Below, piece by piece: positions 34,581 through 42,282 of a DNA stretch of 64,000 bases; position 1 is the stretch's first letter, and every line of letters begins with the position of its first letter. Source of the DNA: Pseudomonas sp. MWU13-2105. GTDB lineage: Bacteria; Pseudomonadota; Gammaproteobacteria; Pseudomonadales; Pseudomonadaceae. Where the stretch lies: assembly GCF_023242315.1 (NCBI RefSeq), contig NZ_JALLIY010000001.1, positions 372,001-436,000 on the forward strand, written 5' to 3'. A model generated the notes under the pieces. The model made no database searches, had not been told where the DNA came from, and saw nothing but the letters and a program-made list of their open reading frames with translations. Made by a program: the position numbers and the translations under genes.

Positions 34581-36374
34581 TCAGAAGTTCGCGCCGACGC
34601 TGAGCGCCACGAAGTCACGGTCAATCAGGGTGTTGTAGCGGCCACCGAAAAAGTCGGTGTAGCTGAGGCTCGCGGTGTAGGTGTTGCGATAGTCGGCATC
34701 CACACCGATGCTGACCGCCTTGGCACCTTCGTTGAACAGGCCGTTGGGGCCGTAACCCTTGACGTCATGGGACCAGGACAGGTTCGGCTTGAGGTTGACC
34801 CCGGCGAACACGTTGCTGTAGTCGAGGATCGCCCGGGCACGGTAGCCCCAGGAGGTCGCGGTGACAAAACCGCCGGTATCGCCCTGGAAGCCATAGGCGC
34901 CGTAGACCGAGTCGCGTCCGTAACGAGCCTTGTCCTTGGTCTCCAGGCCGCCGACATAGGTCATCCCCGCCTCGCCCACCAGTGTCAGTCGATCAGCACC
35001 GAGGACCTGGTCGAAAAACTGCGTGAGGGTGCTTTGTATCTGGGTGATTTCCTTGCGGCGGTAGCCGGGGTTGTCGGCACCGGCCGAAGTCTGGATCGGC
35101 GAGGAGGTGCCGCGGCTGAGCGGGTTGACCAGGGCCAGCGTCAGGTCAGTGGTGTTGAGCTGCACCGGCGCATTGGGCCGGTAGCTGATCTCGCCACTCC
35201 AGGCGGTGCCGGTGGGCAGGGTGGTAGAGAAGCTCGCACCATAGAGATGGATGTCTTCCGGATACTCCAGGTAGTACTGGCCGCGACCGAGCAGCATGCT
35301 GCTGGCCAGGTTTATCCCGTTCCCAGGGGACACCGCATTACCCGTGGCAATAATACCCGGGATGCTGTTAATCGCGCTTTGATTGGCGGTGATGGTGCCC
35401 ACCGTCGGCGTACGGCTGTGATAATTCATGAAATACAAGCCGTACTCGGTATCGCTACCCAGCCAGCGCAGGGCCATACCCCATTGACCGCCGTCACGGG
35501 CGTCGCGGTCATCGGCGCGCTGTACAACGACCCCCTCCGAAGTCACCTGAAAACCCTGACCGAACAAGGCGGCAACCGGTTGCAGCGGCGCAATCGCCGG
35601 GCTGCCGACGGTGTAGTTGTTGTTGCAACCGTGCTGCACCACATCGTTGCCGAAGAAAGTCCCGCAGTTATCCACCACGGTGTTTTCCCAGTTCAACTGA
35701 TAGAACCCTTCGACCGTCAGTTGGTCGGTCAGGCTCTGGGAAGCGAAGAACATGTTGACCGGGATCAGGCCTTCCTTGATCTCGGCACCGGGCCGGCGGA
35801 AGGCCGATACATCGATAGGGTTGATGCTGTTGATCGAGTTGCCGATGAAGGTACTTTCCCCCCAACTGACCACCTGCTTGCCCAGGCGCACGGTGCCTGG
35901 CAGGTCGGCGATGGAGTAGTTGTGGTAGACGAAGGCGTCGAGGATTTGCGCGCCGGAAGAGCGTGCGCCTTCATCACGATGGTGATCGCTGATGTCCTTG
36001 AAGTCCTGGCCGCCGTCGGCCGTGGCAAAGTCGTACCAGTACTTGCCGCGGACGAACACGCCGGTATCGCCGTACTTCAACTCCAGGTCGTGAATACCCT
36101 TGATGATCTTCGAGAAGGCCTCGCCCTTCTTGTAGTTCAGGCGTCCGTCATCACCGGTGGAGGCCTGGCCGGTGCCGCCGTTGACCACTCCCACCAGGCC
36201 CTTGTCGGCATCGCGCATGCCCCAGCTCACGCCGGCCGACAGGGATGAGTCGAATTTGCCTTCGATTTCCCCAATATTGAACGAAACAGCCTGCGCCTGC
36301 GCACTGACGCCCATGGCAACCGCGATGGCCAGAGCCTGCGGCGTGAAGATGGCGCGCATTGTTGTTTTTGTCAT
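34581..36374 (-). CDS. DUF1302 outer-membrane-barrel-like protein
   Basis: 597 residues from the ATG at 36374 (GGGGAAG upstream); the longer frame starts in non-coding sequence. Signal peptide ends near AQAQA. The body is a DUF1302 protein: FNIGEIEGKFDSSLSAGVSWGMRD, LRYGDTGVFVRGKYWYD-like strand, IADLPGTVRLGKQVVSWGESTFIGNSINSINPID, and a terminal aromatic strand (DRDFVALSVGANF). The alternating strands fit an outer-membrane beta barrel, possibly a channel or sensor for hydrophobic compounds. First gene of the operon with DUF1329. Confidence 0.88.
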   Translation of the reverse strand: MTKTTMRAIFTPQALAIAVAMGVSAQAQAVSFNIGEIEGKFDSSLSAGVSWGMRDADKGLVGVVNGGTGQASTGDDGRLNYKKGEAFSKIIKGIHDLELKYGDTGVFVRGKYWYDFATADGGQDFKDISDHHRDEGARSSGAQILDAFVYHNYSIADLPGTVRLGKQVVSWGESTFIGNSINSINPIDVSAFRRPGAEIKEGLIPVNMFFASQSLTDQLTVEGFYQLNWENTVVDNCGTFFGNDVVQHGCNNNYTVGSPAIAPLQPVAALFGQGFQVTSEGVVVQRADDRDARDGGQWGMALRWLGSDTEYGLYFMNYHSRTPTVGTITANQSAINSIPGIIATGNAVSPGNGINLASSMLLGRGQYYLEYPEDIHLYGASFSTTLPTGTAWSGEISYRPNAPVQLNTTDLTLALVNPLSRGTSSPIQTSAGADNPGYRRKEITQIQSTLTQFFDQVLGADRLTLVGEAGMTYVGGLETKDKARYGRDSVYGAYGFQGDTGGFVTATSWGYRARAILDYSNVFAGVNLKPNLSWSHDVKGYGPNGLFNEGAKAVSIGVDADYRNTYTASLSYTDFFGGRYNTLIDRDFVALSVGANF

Positions 36375-36593
36375 GCGTCTTCCCCGGTGTGTGACAGAAG
36401 GCTTCACCCTACCCACCGCCAACGGGAGCGATAAGCGCACCAAGGAGGTATTCGTGCTGTACCTCGAAAGGATGAATGCATGCTCAGGGCACGGTTTGCA
36501 GCGGACCATCGAACCCATGGATAACCTGTCATAGCGCACATGGATGGAGGGTTGCCTGGGGTGACCGCGGAGGCAGCGACTGGAAAAGCGACT

Positions 36594-36610
36594 GTTACCC
36601 CAGCGGTAAC
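36594..36610. promoter_or_regulatory. Candidate regulator site GTTACC-N5-GGTAAC
   Basis: A perfect 6-bp inverted repeat with 5-bp spacer (GTTACC CCAGC GGTAAC) about 220 bp upstream of the DUF1302 start. Shape and position suit a LuxR-type or other dimeric activator of the operon. No biochemical link is known to me. Confidence 0.4.
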
Positions 36611-36719
36611 GGTGATTGTCGCAAAGCGGGCTTTTTCAGCCGGGCGCCAGGCCGTTAATATGGCGTCCATCCACTGATTGCCGACGTTGGATTCACTCCT
36701 TGATCGAACGTCTTCCCTT

Positions 36720-36749
36720 GGCCACTGCGTTTGCAGTGGCCTTTTTTTT
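36720..36749 (+). terminator. Strong orphan terminator
   Basis: GGCCACTGC (36720-36728), loop GTTT, GCAGTGGCC (36733-36741), then eight T (36742-36749): a textbook plus-strand terminator. No plus-strand gene of normal size ends here. The 36375-36719 stretch before it holds the DUF1302 promoter region, the inverted repeat above, and a 45-codon frame from 36540 that I cannot identify. Confidence 0.85.
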
Positions 36750-36775
36750 GCCTGCGAGTATCTGCCGCCGCGGCA

Positions 36776-36971
36776 ATGACATTGGCGTGGTTCAAGCAGT
36801 ACGGGGATGACGTGACGGGAGCCGACACGGAAAAGGCCTTCAAACAACTGGTCAGGACTAGACACATTCCAGATGCATTTCCGAGCGGCGAATTATGATG
36901 GGGTGCTGGATGCCGGGACCGCGGCAGCGCTGGCGGCAAGGTACTTCCGCGGGTCAGTCGAGGCCAACTGA
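36776..36971 (+). pseudogene. Frameshifted remnant of an AmpD/AmiD-type N-acetylmuramoyl-L-alanine amidase
   Basis: One frame reads LAWFKQYGDDVTGADTEKAF and KQLVR; after about 36860 the match moves to another frame reading FQMHFRAANYDGVLDAGTAA and ALAARYFRG to a stop at 36969. Together these resemble the C-terminal end of AmiD/AmpDh-type amidases, whose peptidoglycan-binding tail carries a FQMHFRP-x-YDGVxDAETAAIL signature. The catalytic domain is absent and the join needs a one-base shift, so this is a decayed 3' scrap. Assignment is from remembered motif, not a search. Confidence 0.6.
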
Positions 36972-37027
36972 GGCAAACCCGCCACGGGGCTTGCCCCTAT
37001 AGCGCTTATTGGAAACACCGCGAAACC

Positions 37028-37091
37028 TTGTAGGAGCTGGCTTGCCCGCGAAGCTTTTGCTTCCGACGGCCTCAAGGGCCTCTCCCACAGG
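37028..37091. repeat. REP-type element, degenerate pair
   Basis: TTGTAGGAGCTGGCTTGCCCGCGAAGC opens the element; the right arm is reduced to a short TCTCCCACAGG. It follows the amidase remnant. Confidence 0.6.
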
Positions 37092-37120
37092 TGCCGCGTT
37101 GTGCCAGGCAGCGCAGTTAT

Positions 37121-38032
37121 TCAGGCCATGTACTTCTGCAGATTCGCCATCATTTCCCGCAGGGCTTCAGGCGTGTCCTTCGGATGCACGGCACCCTCGA
37201 AATCGCAGATCTGCTTCCAACTGGCCGCCACGTCCTCCACGGAAAAGCCGTTGTGCGGATCGAAGCCGGCGCCCAGGCTGCGCTCCCAGCGGGTCTTGCC
37301 GATCCAGCCGCCACCGACCTCGAACAGGCCGGCGGTTTCATCGCACTGTTCACTGCCGAGGAACACCACCAGCGGGCTGATCAACTCCGGCTTGAGCAGC
37401 TCGAAGACCTGCGGCGGAATCAGGCCTTCGGTCATGCGCGTGCCGCCGGTCGGCGCGATGGCATTGACCAGGATATTGTTCTTGCGACCCTCGATGGCCA
37501 GGGTCCGGGTCAAGCCATACAGGCCGAGCTTGGCCATGCCATAGTTGGACTGGCCGAAATTGCCATAGATGCCGGACGTCGACGCGGTGAAGATCACCCG
37601 GCCGTAGTTCTGCTCGCGCATATGGGGCCAGGCCGCGTGGGTAACTTTGTAGGCACCTTCGACATGCACCCGGTAAACCAGGTCCCAGTCGGCGTCCTCC
37701 ATCTTCAGGAAGGTCTTGTCCCGCAAGATCCCGGCGTTGTTCACCACCACATCGATACGGCCAAAGGCATCCAGGGCGTTCTGCACGATCTTGTCGCCAT
37801 CGGTGACCGAGTCGTGGTTGGCCACGGCGGTACCGCCGGCCTCGCGGATCTCGGCCACCACCTTGTCCGCCGCCGAGGCATTGGCGCCTTCGCCGTGGGC
37901 CGAGCCGCCGAGATCGTTGACCACCACTTTCGCCCCATGGCGGGCGAACAGCAGTGCATGGGCACGCCCCAGGCCGCCACCGGCGCCGGTAACGATCACC
38001 ACTTTATCTTCGAAGCGCACAGACTCACTCAT
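37121..38032 (-). CDS. SDR of the MFE-2/(3R)-hydroxyacyl-CoA dehydrogenase type
   Basis: 303 residues. Motifs: VIVTGAGGGLGRAHALLFARHGAKVVVNDLGG, where the NDLGG is typical of peroxisomal multifunctional-enzyme-type dehydrogenases, VVVNNAGILRDKTFLKM, and catalytic FTASTSGIYGNFGQSNYGMAKLGL (Ser, Tyr, Lys as YGMAK). The C-terminal WKQICDFEGAVHPKD-like stretch also follows that family. It probably oxidises a (3R)-hydroxyacyl-CoA or steroid-like substrate. No other beta-oxidation gene is adjacent; a class II aldolase gene lies 175 bp upstream. Confidence 0.87.
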   Translation of the reverse strand: MSESVRFEDKVVIVTGAGGGLGRAHALLFARHGAKVVVNDLGGSAHGEGANASAADKVVAEIREAGGTAVANHDSVTDGDKIVQNALDAFGRIDVVVNNAGILRDKTFLKMEDADWDLVYRVHVEGAYKVTHAAWPHMREQNYGRVIFTASTSGIYGNFGQSNYGMAKLGLYGLTRTLAIEGRKNNILVNAIAPTGGTRMTEGLIPPQVFELLKPELISPLVVFLGSEQCDETAGLFEVGGGWIGKTRWERSLGAGFDPHNGFSVEDVAASWKQICDFEGAVHPKDTPEALREMMANLQKYMA

Positions 38033-38207
38033 ACAGGTCTCCAGCCAGGGCCGATGGAAATAGAAGCCGAGTGTCGGACACCCGGCCTTTGGTCACAATA
38101 AAGTCGGCCAGGGCTGAATGGTGTGCGATAAGGCAGCGGGATAGTCCGGCCCTGGCCGCGACTGCCCGCATTGACGCCCACTCCCCGGGCAATCCCGGAC
38201 GCAGGCC

Positions 38208-38990
38208 TCAGAGCCTGAATCCGGGGTCCTGCTGGTCCAGCTTGCGCAACAGCGCCGGCCAGGCCAGCGCACCGCCCATGCCCTGGGCGCTACGGGTCAC
38301 CGCGGCGACCATGGCCTTGGCCCCGGCGAGAATCTGCGGCTCGATGACGATCAGTGGCGCCGCGCCATTTTGCGCCAGCACCTGGATATCGCAGGCCCGC
38401 TGGAAGGTAAACATCATCAGGAAGGTATCGGCGATGGTCGAGCCACAGGTCAGCAGGCCGTGGTTGTGCAGCATGAGAAAGTTGTTTTCACCGAGATCGG
38501 CCTGCAACCGTGCTTTTTCCTCATGGTTGAGGGCCACCCCTTCGTAGGCGTGATAGGCCAGGCTCGACAGCACGAACAACGATTGCTGGCTGATCGGCAA
38601 CACGCCCTGTTGCTGCGCCGAGACCGCGACACCGGCGGCGGTGTGGGTGTGCAGCACGCACGTCACGTCGTGCCGCACCTCGTGAATCGCGCTGTGGATG
38701 GTGTAACCGGCCGGGTTGATCTCGTAGGGGCTGTCCAGCAGCTTGTTGCCGGCCTGGTCGACCTTGACCAGGCTCGACGCGGTGATCTCGTGGAACATCA
38801 GCCCGTAGGGGTTGATCAGGAAGTCTTCGGTGCCCGGCACCTTGGCCGAGATATGGGTGAAGATCAGGTCGTCCCAGCCGTGCATCGCCACCAGGCGATA
38901 ACAGGCCGCCAGGTCCACGCGGGCCTGCCATTCGGCGGCGCTGACCTGGCTCTTCACATCGGCTGCGGCGGTAACAGGGACTGCGTTCAC
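38208..38990 (-). CDS. Class II aldolase/adducin family protein
   Basis: 260 residues. The family pattern is clear: LAACYRLVAMHGWDDLIFTHISAKVPG, FLINPYGLMFHEITASSLVKVD, the Zn histidines in CVLHTHTAAGVAVSA, then LMLHNHGLLTCGSTIADTFL with the third His. Members include fuculose- and ribulose-phosphate aldolases, but many Pseudomonas versions have no known substrate. It lies upstream of the SDR on the same strand, with 175 bp between. Confidence 0.87.
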   Translation of the reverse strand: MNAVPVTAAADVKSQVSAAEWQARVDLAACYRLVAMHGWDDLIFTHISAKVPGTEDFLINPYGLMFHEITASSLVKVDQAGNKLLDSPYEINPAGYTIHSAIHEVRHDVTCVLHTHTAAGVAVSAQQQGVLPISQQSLFVLSSLAYHAYEGVALNHEEKARLQADLGENNFLMLHNHGLLTCGSTIADTFLMMFTFQRACDIQVLAQNGAAPLIVIEPQILAGAKAMVAAVTRSAQGMGGALAWPALLRKLDQQDPGFRL

Positions 38991-39121
38991 GGCACTGACC
39001 TCGGCGGTTTGCGGTTTTTATTCTAGTCCCCACCAGTCTAGAGCAGCCGGTTGCCGCAACGGAGTTGCCTTGCCAGCCAGCTTGATGACTCAGCGAGTCA
39101 GCACGGCGGCCGAAGATAAAA

Positions 39122-39808
39122 TCAGATCAGCGCCGCCAACAGAGGCGCGGCAAACAGATTCAGCAGGCCGGTCAGCACCATCACCAGCCCCGCCACCGAG
39201 CCCTCTTCGCCGCCCACTTCCCGGGCGCGGCTGACCCCGGCACCATGCGCCCCGACACCGAACAACGCACCGCGCGCCAGGCTGCTACGCAGCGGCAACC
39301 ATTTGAGCAGCAGCCCGCCGAGAAAGGCCCCGAACACCCCGGTGACCATCACGAACACCGCGGTCAGCTCCGGCACCCCGCCGAGGTCCTGCGCCAGCGG
39401 CATGGCAAAGGGCGTGGTGATCGAGCGCGGCACCAGTGACAGGGCCAGGCTGTTATCCAGCGACAGCGCCCTGGCCAACCCGTAGGAAGTGCCGATGGAC
39501 GCCGCGCTACCGGCAAGCATCCCCAACAGCAATGCCGGGCCATGGCGCACCAGCATCTGCCGTTGCTGCCAGATCGGCACTGCGAAGGCCACCGTGACCG
39601 GCCCCAGGACCAGCATCAGCCAGTGGGTATCGCGCGAGTATTCGGCATACGCGGTGTGCAAGGGCATCGCCACCACCAGCAAGATGAACGGCACCAGAAT
39701 CAGCGGCGACAGCAGGTAACGGCCAGTACGCCCATACACCCAGCGACTGAAGACATAGGCCAGCAGGGTCAACCCCAGCCAGAACAGGGACATCCATTCA
39801 AGCTTCAC
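39122..39808 (-). CDS. lrgB: LrgB/CidB-family membrane protein
   Basis: 228 residues with six or more membrane helices. LrgB signatures: PRSITTPFAMPLAQDLGGVPELTAVFVMVTGVFGAFLG and RGALFGVGAHGAGVSRAREVGGEEGSVAGLVMVLTGLL. CidB/LrgB proteins work with a small holin-like CidA/LrgA partner in control of murein hydrolase activity and export of metabolic by-products; the PNPase-independent plant homologue carries glycolate. The gene overlaps lrgA by 11 bp, so they are coupled. Confidence 0.9.
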   Translation of the reverse strand: MKLEWMSLFWLGLTLLAYVFSRWVYGRTGRYLLSPLILVPFILLVVAMPLHTAYAEYSRDTHWLMLVLGPVTVAFAVPIWQQRQMLVRHGPALLLGMLAGSAASIGTSYGLARALSLDNSLALSLVPRSITTPFAMPLAQDLGGVPELTAVFVMVTGVFGAFLGGLLLKWLPLRSSLARGALFGVGAHGAGVSRAREVGGEEGSVAGLVMVLTGLLNLFAAPLLAALI

Positions 39809-40184
39809 GACGGGCGCTCCAGCGACAGACGAATTCGACGGTGCAGGCGGTCGCGAGCATCACCGCCAGGGTACTGACGCCGATCACCAGCAGGATCCGC
39901 CAGCCGTCCTGGCGGACCATGGCGCCATAGTCCAGCAGGCTCATCAACGCCGGGATAAAGAACAGCAACATCTCCGCCATCAGCAGCCCGGCCCCCAGTT
40001 GCAGGGTGGCCGGCTTGACCCAGCCGGTGGCGAAGACCAGCAGCAACAGCGCCAGGCCGATTACCCCGCCGGGGATCGGCCAGCGGCTCCAGGCGGCGAA
40101 CAGCGTGCCCAACTGATAGAGCCCCAGCAACACGGCCAGTTCGGCGAGCAGGCGGCAGGATTTTTTCAGCAAAAGACGGTTCAT
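39798..40184 (-). CDS. lrgA: CidA/LrgA-family holin-like protein
   Basis: 128 residues from MNRLLLKKSCRLLAELAVLLGLYQLG with GAGAGGA upstream; the longer frame reaches into the regulator operator. Four helices: AVLLGLYQLGTLFAAW, IPGGVIGLALLLLVF, LGAGLLMAEMLLFFIPALMSLLDY and ILLVIGVSTLAVMLATACTVEF. The IPG and FFIPALMS segments are CidA/LrgA hallmarks. First gene of lrgAB; divergent from a LysR regulator 97 bp away. Confidence 0.9.
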   Translation of the reverse strand: MNRLLLKKSCRLLAELAVLLGLYQLGTLFAAWSRWPIPGGVIGLALLLLVFATGWVKPATLQLGAGLLMAEMLLFFIPALMSLLDYGAMVRQDGWRILLVIGVSTLAVMLATACTVEFVCRWSARREA

Positions 40185-40252
40185 CGGGTTCAGTCCTCTC
40201 AGGAACACGATTTTAAAGTTGTCGCTGTCATCCCAAAAGCGAATTGTTAGAC

Positions 40253-40275
40253 TGGAAGCCATTCCACTTTGGAAT
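40253..40275. promoter_or_regulatory. LysR-type operator between lrgA and the LysR gene
   Basis: ATTCCACTTTGGAAT is a perfect 15-bp palindrome (6-bp arms, 40261-40275), and it overlaps TGGAAGCCATTCCA (40253-40266), a second inverted pair. Nested dyads 7-29 bp before the regulator ATG fit autoregulation and control of lrgAB. Confidence 0.7.
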
Positions 40276-40281
40276 CAGGCC

Positions 40282-41178
40282 ATGGAATTCAAGCAACTGC
40301 GCAGTTTTATCGAAGTGGTCCGCCAAGGCGGTTTCACCCAGGCGGCGAAAACCTTGCATATCAGCCAGTCGGCGGTCAGCAAGCAGGTCGCCCAGCTCGA
40401 GCATGACCTCGCGACGCCATTGTTCGATCGCCAGGGCTCGCGGGTCCTGCTGACAGCGGCCGGCAGCGTCGTGTTGCAACGGGCCGAAGAAATGCTGCGC
40501 CTGCGCGACGGGCTGCTCAGCGAGCTGGATGACCTGAGCCAACTGGCCCGGGGTGAACTGCGCCTGGGCCTGCCGCAGCTGGGTGGCGAGACCTTGTTCG
40601 CCAGCCTCTTCGCCGAGTACCGGCGGCGCTACCCGAATATCAGCATCCACCTGCTCGAAGGTGGCAGCCTGAATATCGAGCCGGCGGTGCTGAGCGGCGA
40701 ACTGGAGCTGGGCGGCAGCCTAAAGCCAAGCGACCCGGTGTTCGACTACCAGCCGTTTTGCGACGAGCCACTGGATGTGTTGCTGGCGAGCGATCATCCG
40801 CTGGCCGAGGAAGGCTCGATCCGCCTGGAGCAATTGGCCGATACGCCGTTCCTGTTGTACCAGCGCAGTTTCGTGCTCAATCACCGGTTGATGGAGGCTT
40901 GTCGGCAAGCCGGGTTCACGCCCAAGGAGAGCGGGCGCAGCGGCCAGGCGGACTTTCTCGCCGCACTGGTGGCCGCCGGGCAGGGCGTGGCGCTGCTGCC
41001 CAGCGTGGTCGCGCGTTCGCTGATACGGCCTGGCGTGGTGCGCCTGACCTTGAGCTCACCCACTGACCTGCGCTGGGACATCGCTTTTATCTGGCGCCGC
41101 GGTGCCTATCTATCGAAGGCCGCCCAGGCTTGGCTGGCGTTGTTGCGTGAGCGACCAGGGATTAGCGCAACGCGCTGA
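40282..41178 (+). CDS. LysR-family regulator divergent from lrgAB
   Basis: 298 residues: HTH at the N-terminus (MEFKQLRSFIEVVRQGGFTQAAKTLHISQSAVSKQVAQLE) and a LysR substrate-binding domain (LRLGLPQLGGETLFASLFAEYRRRYPNISIHLLEGG...LLASDHPLAEEGSI). Its place opposite cidA/lrgA genes mirrors CidR. The longer frame upstream would run over the operator palindromes, so the ATG at 40282 is preferred. The 3' end overlaps the convergent flavodoxin gene by 17 bp. Confidence 0.9.
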   Translation: MEFKQLRSFIEVVRQGGFTQAAKTLHISQSAVSKQVAQLEHDLATPLFDRQGSRVLLTAAGSVVLQRAEEMLRLRDGLLSELDDLSQLARGELRLGLPQLGGETLFASLFAEYRRRYPNISIHLLEGGSLNIEPAVLSGELELGGSLKPSDPVFDYQPFCDEPLDVLLASDHPLAEEGSIRLEQLADTPFLLYQRSFVLNHRLMEACRQAGFTPKESGRSGQADFLAALVAAGQGVALLPSVVARSLIRPGVVRLTLSSPTDLRWDIAFIWRRGAYLSKAAQAWLALLRERPGISATR

Positions 41179-41614
41179 TGAACTCGGCCAGCCATGGCTC
41201 GGCGTCGGTTTCCGGAGTGACGCTTTCGCTGGCATCCAGGCGCAGCATGTCCTGGACTTCCCGGACCCCCAGCTCGGCGAACAGCTCACGCATCAGTTCG
41301 CCGCCGCCGCAGAAAGTATCGCCATAGCTGGAGTCACCGAGGCCGATCACCCCGCCCGGCAAGCCACGCCACGCCGCCGGCAACTGGTCGCGGATGGCGT
41401 GGTACAGCGGTTGCAGATTGTCCGGCAGCTCACCCATGCCGGTGGTGGCGGTCACGGCCAGGAAGGCCTCCGGAGCGAAGGCCTGGACATCGGCCAAGGT
41501 CGCCCGCGCGTTGTGCCAGGCGTCGAAACCGGCGTCACGAAGGATTTTTTCAGCGTGGCGGGCAACTTCTTCGGCGGTGCCGTAGACCGAGCCGGAAAGG
41601 ATGGCGACTTTCAT
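41162..41614 (-). CDS. Flavodoxin (MioC-like)
   Basis: 150 residues from MKVAILSGSVYGTAEEVARHAEKIL, with AGGA upstream. FMN loops: SGSVYGTAE (phosphate), TTGMGELP (ring), and LGDSSYGDTFCGGG. The absence of long insertions fits short-chain flavodoxins such as MioC. It serves as a one-electron carrier; the partner is unknown. It overlaps the LysR gene by 17 bp at the 3' ends and is divergent from the LOV gene. Confidence 0.9.
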   Translation of the reverse strand: MKVAILSGSVYGTAEEVARHAEKILRDAGFDAWHNARATLADVQAFAPEAFLAVTATTGMGELPDNLQPLYHAIRDQLPAAWRGLPGGVIGLGDSSYGDTFCGGGELMRELFAELGVREVQDMLRLDASESVTPETDAEPWLAEFISALR

Positions 41615-41771
41615 CAATCTGATCCTGATGCTTGATAAAAAACCCAGGATACCAGCAGATGAGAGACTTTCTCACAAAACCCGCTCCGCGCCGCAAGCAA
41701 ATGGGATGGAATATTCAAGACCATGCCTTAAACTTCGGCAGCAACGTCAATGGACTGCAGGTGCCCTGAGC

Positions 41772-42236
41772 ATGATAAATCCCAAACTGTTGCAACTGGT
41801 GATTGACGCGTCGAACGACGGCATCGTGGTAGCCGAACAGGAAGGCGAAGACCATATCCTGATCTACGCCAACCCGGCGTTCGAACGCCTGACCGGCTAC
41901 ACCAACGAAGAAATTCTCTATCAGGACTGTCGCTTCCTGCAGTCGGGTGACCGCGACCAGCCGGCGCTGGAACTGATCCGTGAAGCCCTGCACACGCGCC
42001 AGCCGTGCCGCCAGATCCTGCGCAACTACCGCAAGGATGGCAGCCATTTCTGGAACGAGCTGTCGCTGTCCCCGGTGTTCAACGAAAGCGACCAGCTGAC
42101 CTACTTCATCGGCGTGCAAAAAGACGTGACGGTGCAGGTCAAGGCGCAACAGCGGGTGCTGCAACTGGAAGCCCAACTGGCCGAGCTCCAGGCCGAGCTG
42201 GATGCGCTCAAGGCCGCCGGCGGCAAGCCGCGATAA
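41772..42236 (+). CDS. Short LOV-domain blue-light photoreceptor
   Basis: 154 residues, a single LOV core plus a C-terminal coiled-coil helix (VLQLEAQLAELQAELDALK). The flavin motif is intact: QDCRFLQSGDRDQ with Cys about 53, which forms the photo-adduct with FMN. NDGIVVAEQ, NPAFERLTGY, RNYRKDGSHFWNEL and YFIGVQKDVT are the other family blocks. It has no output domain, like the PpSB-LOV (PplS) proteins of P. putida, which signal through a LitR-type regulator. Such a regulator is encoded 46 bp away, convergently. The start at 41772 has CCCTGAGC upstream, a weak site. Confidence 0.92.
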   Translation: MINPKLLQLVIDASNDGIVVAEQEGEDHILIYANPAFERLTGYTNEEILYQDCRFLQSGDRDQPALELIREALHTRQPCRQILRNYRKDGSHFWNELSLSPVFNESDQLTYFIGVQKDVTVQVKAQQRVLQLEAQLAELQAELDALKAAGGKPR

Positions 42237-42282
42237 CCCAGGACGATCCCCGGGCCGGCGGCGGAAGACGCCTGGGCGGCGA

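Noticed and set aside
33264..36248. 994-codon open frame on the plus strand
   Set aside because: Fully antisense to the DUF1329 and DUF1302 genes, spans the gap between them, and its residue mix (Val, Gly, Arg, His-rich) is that of a GC-rich shadow.
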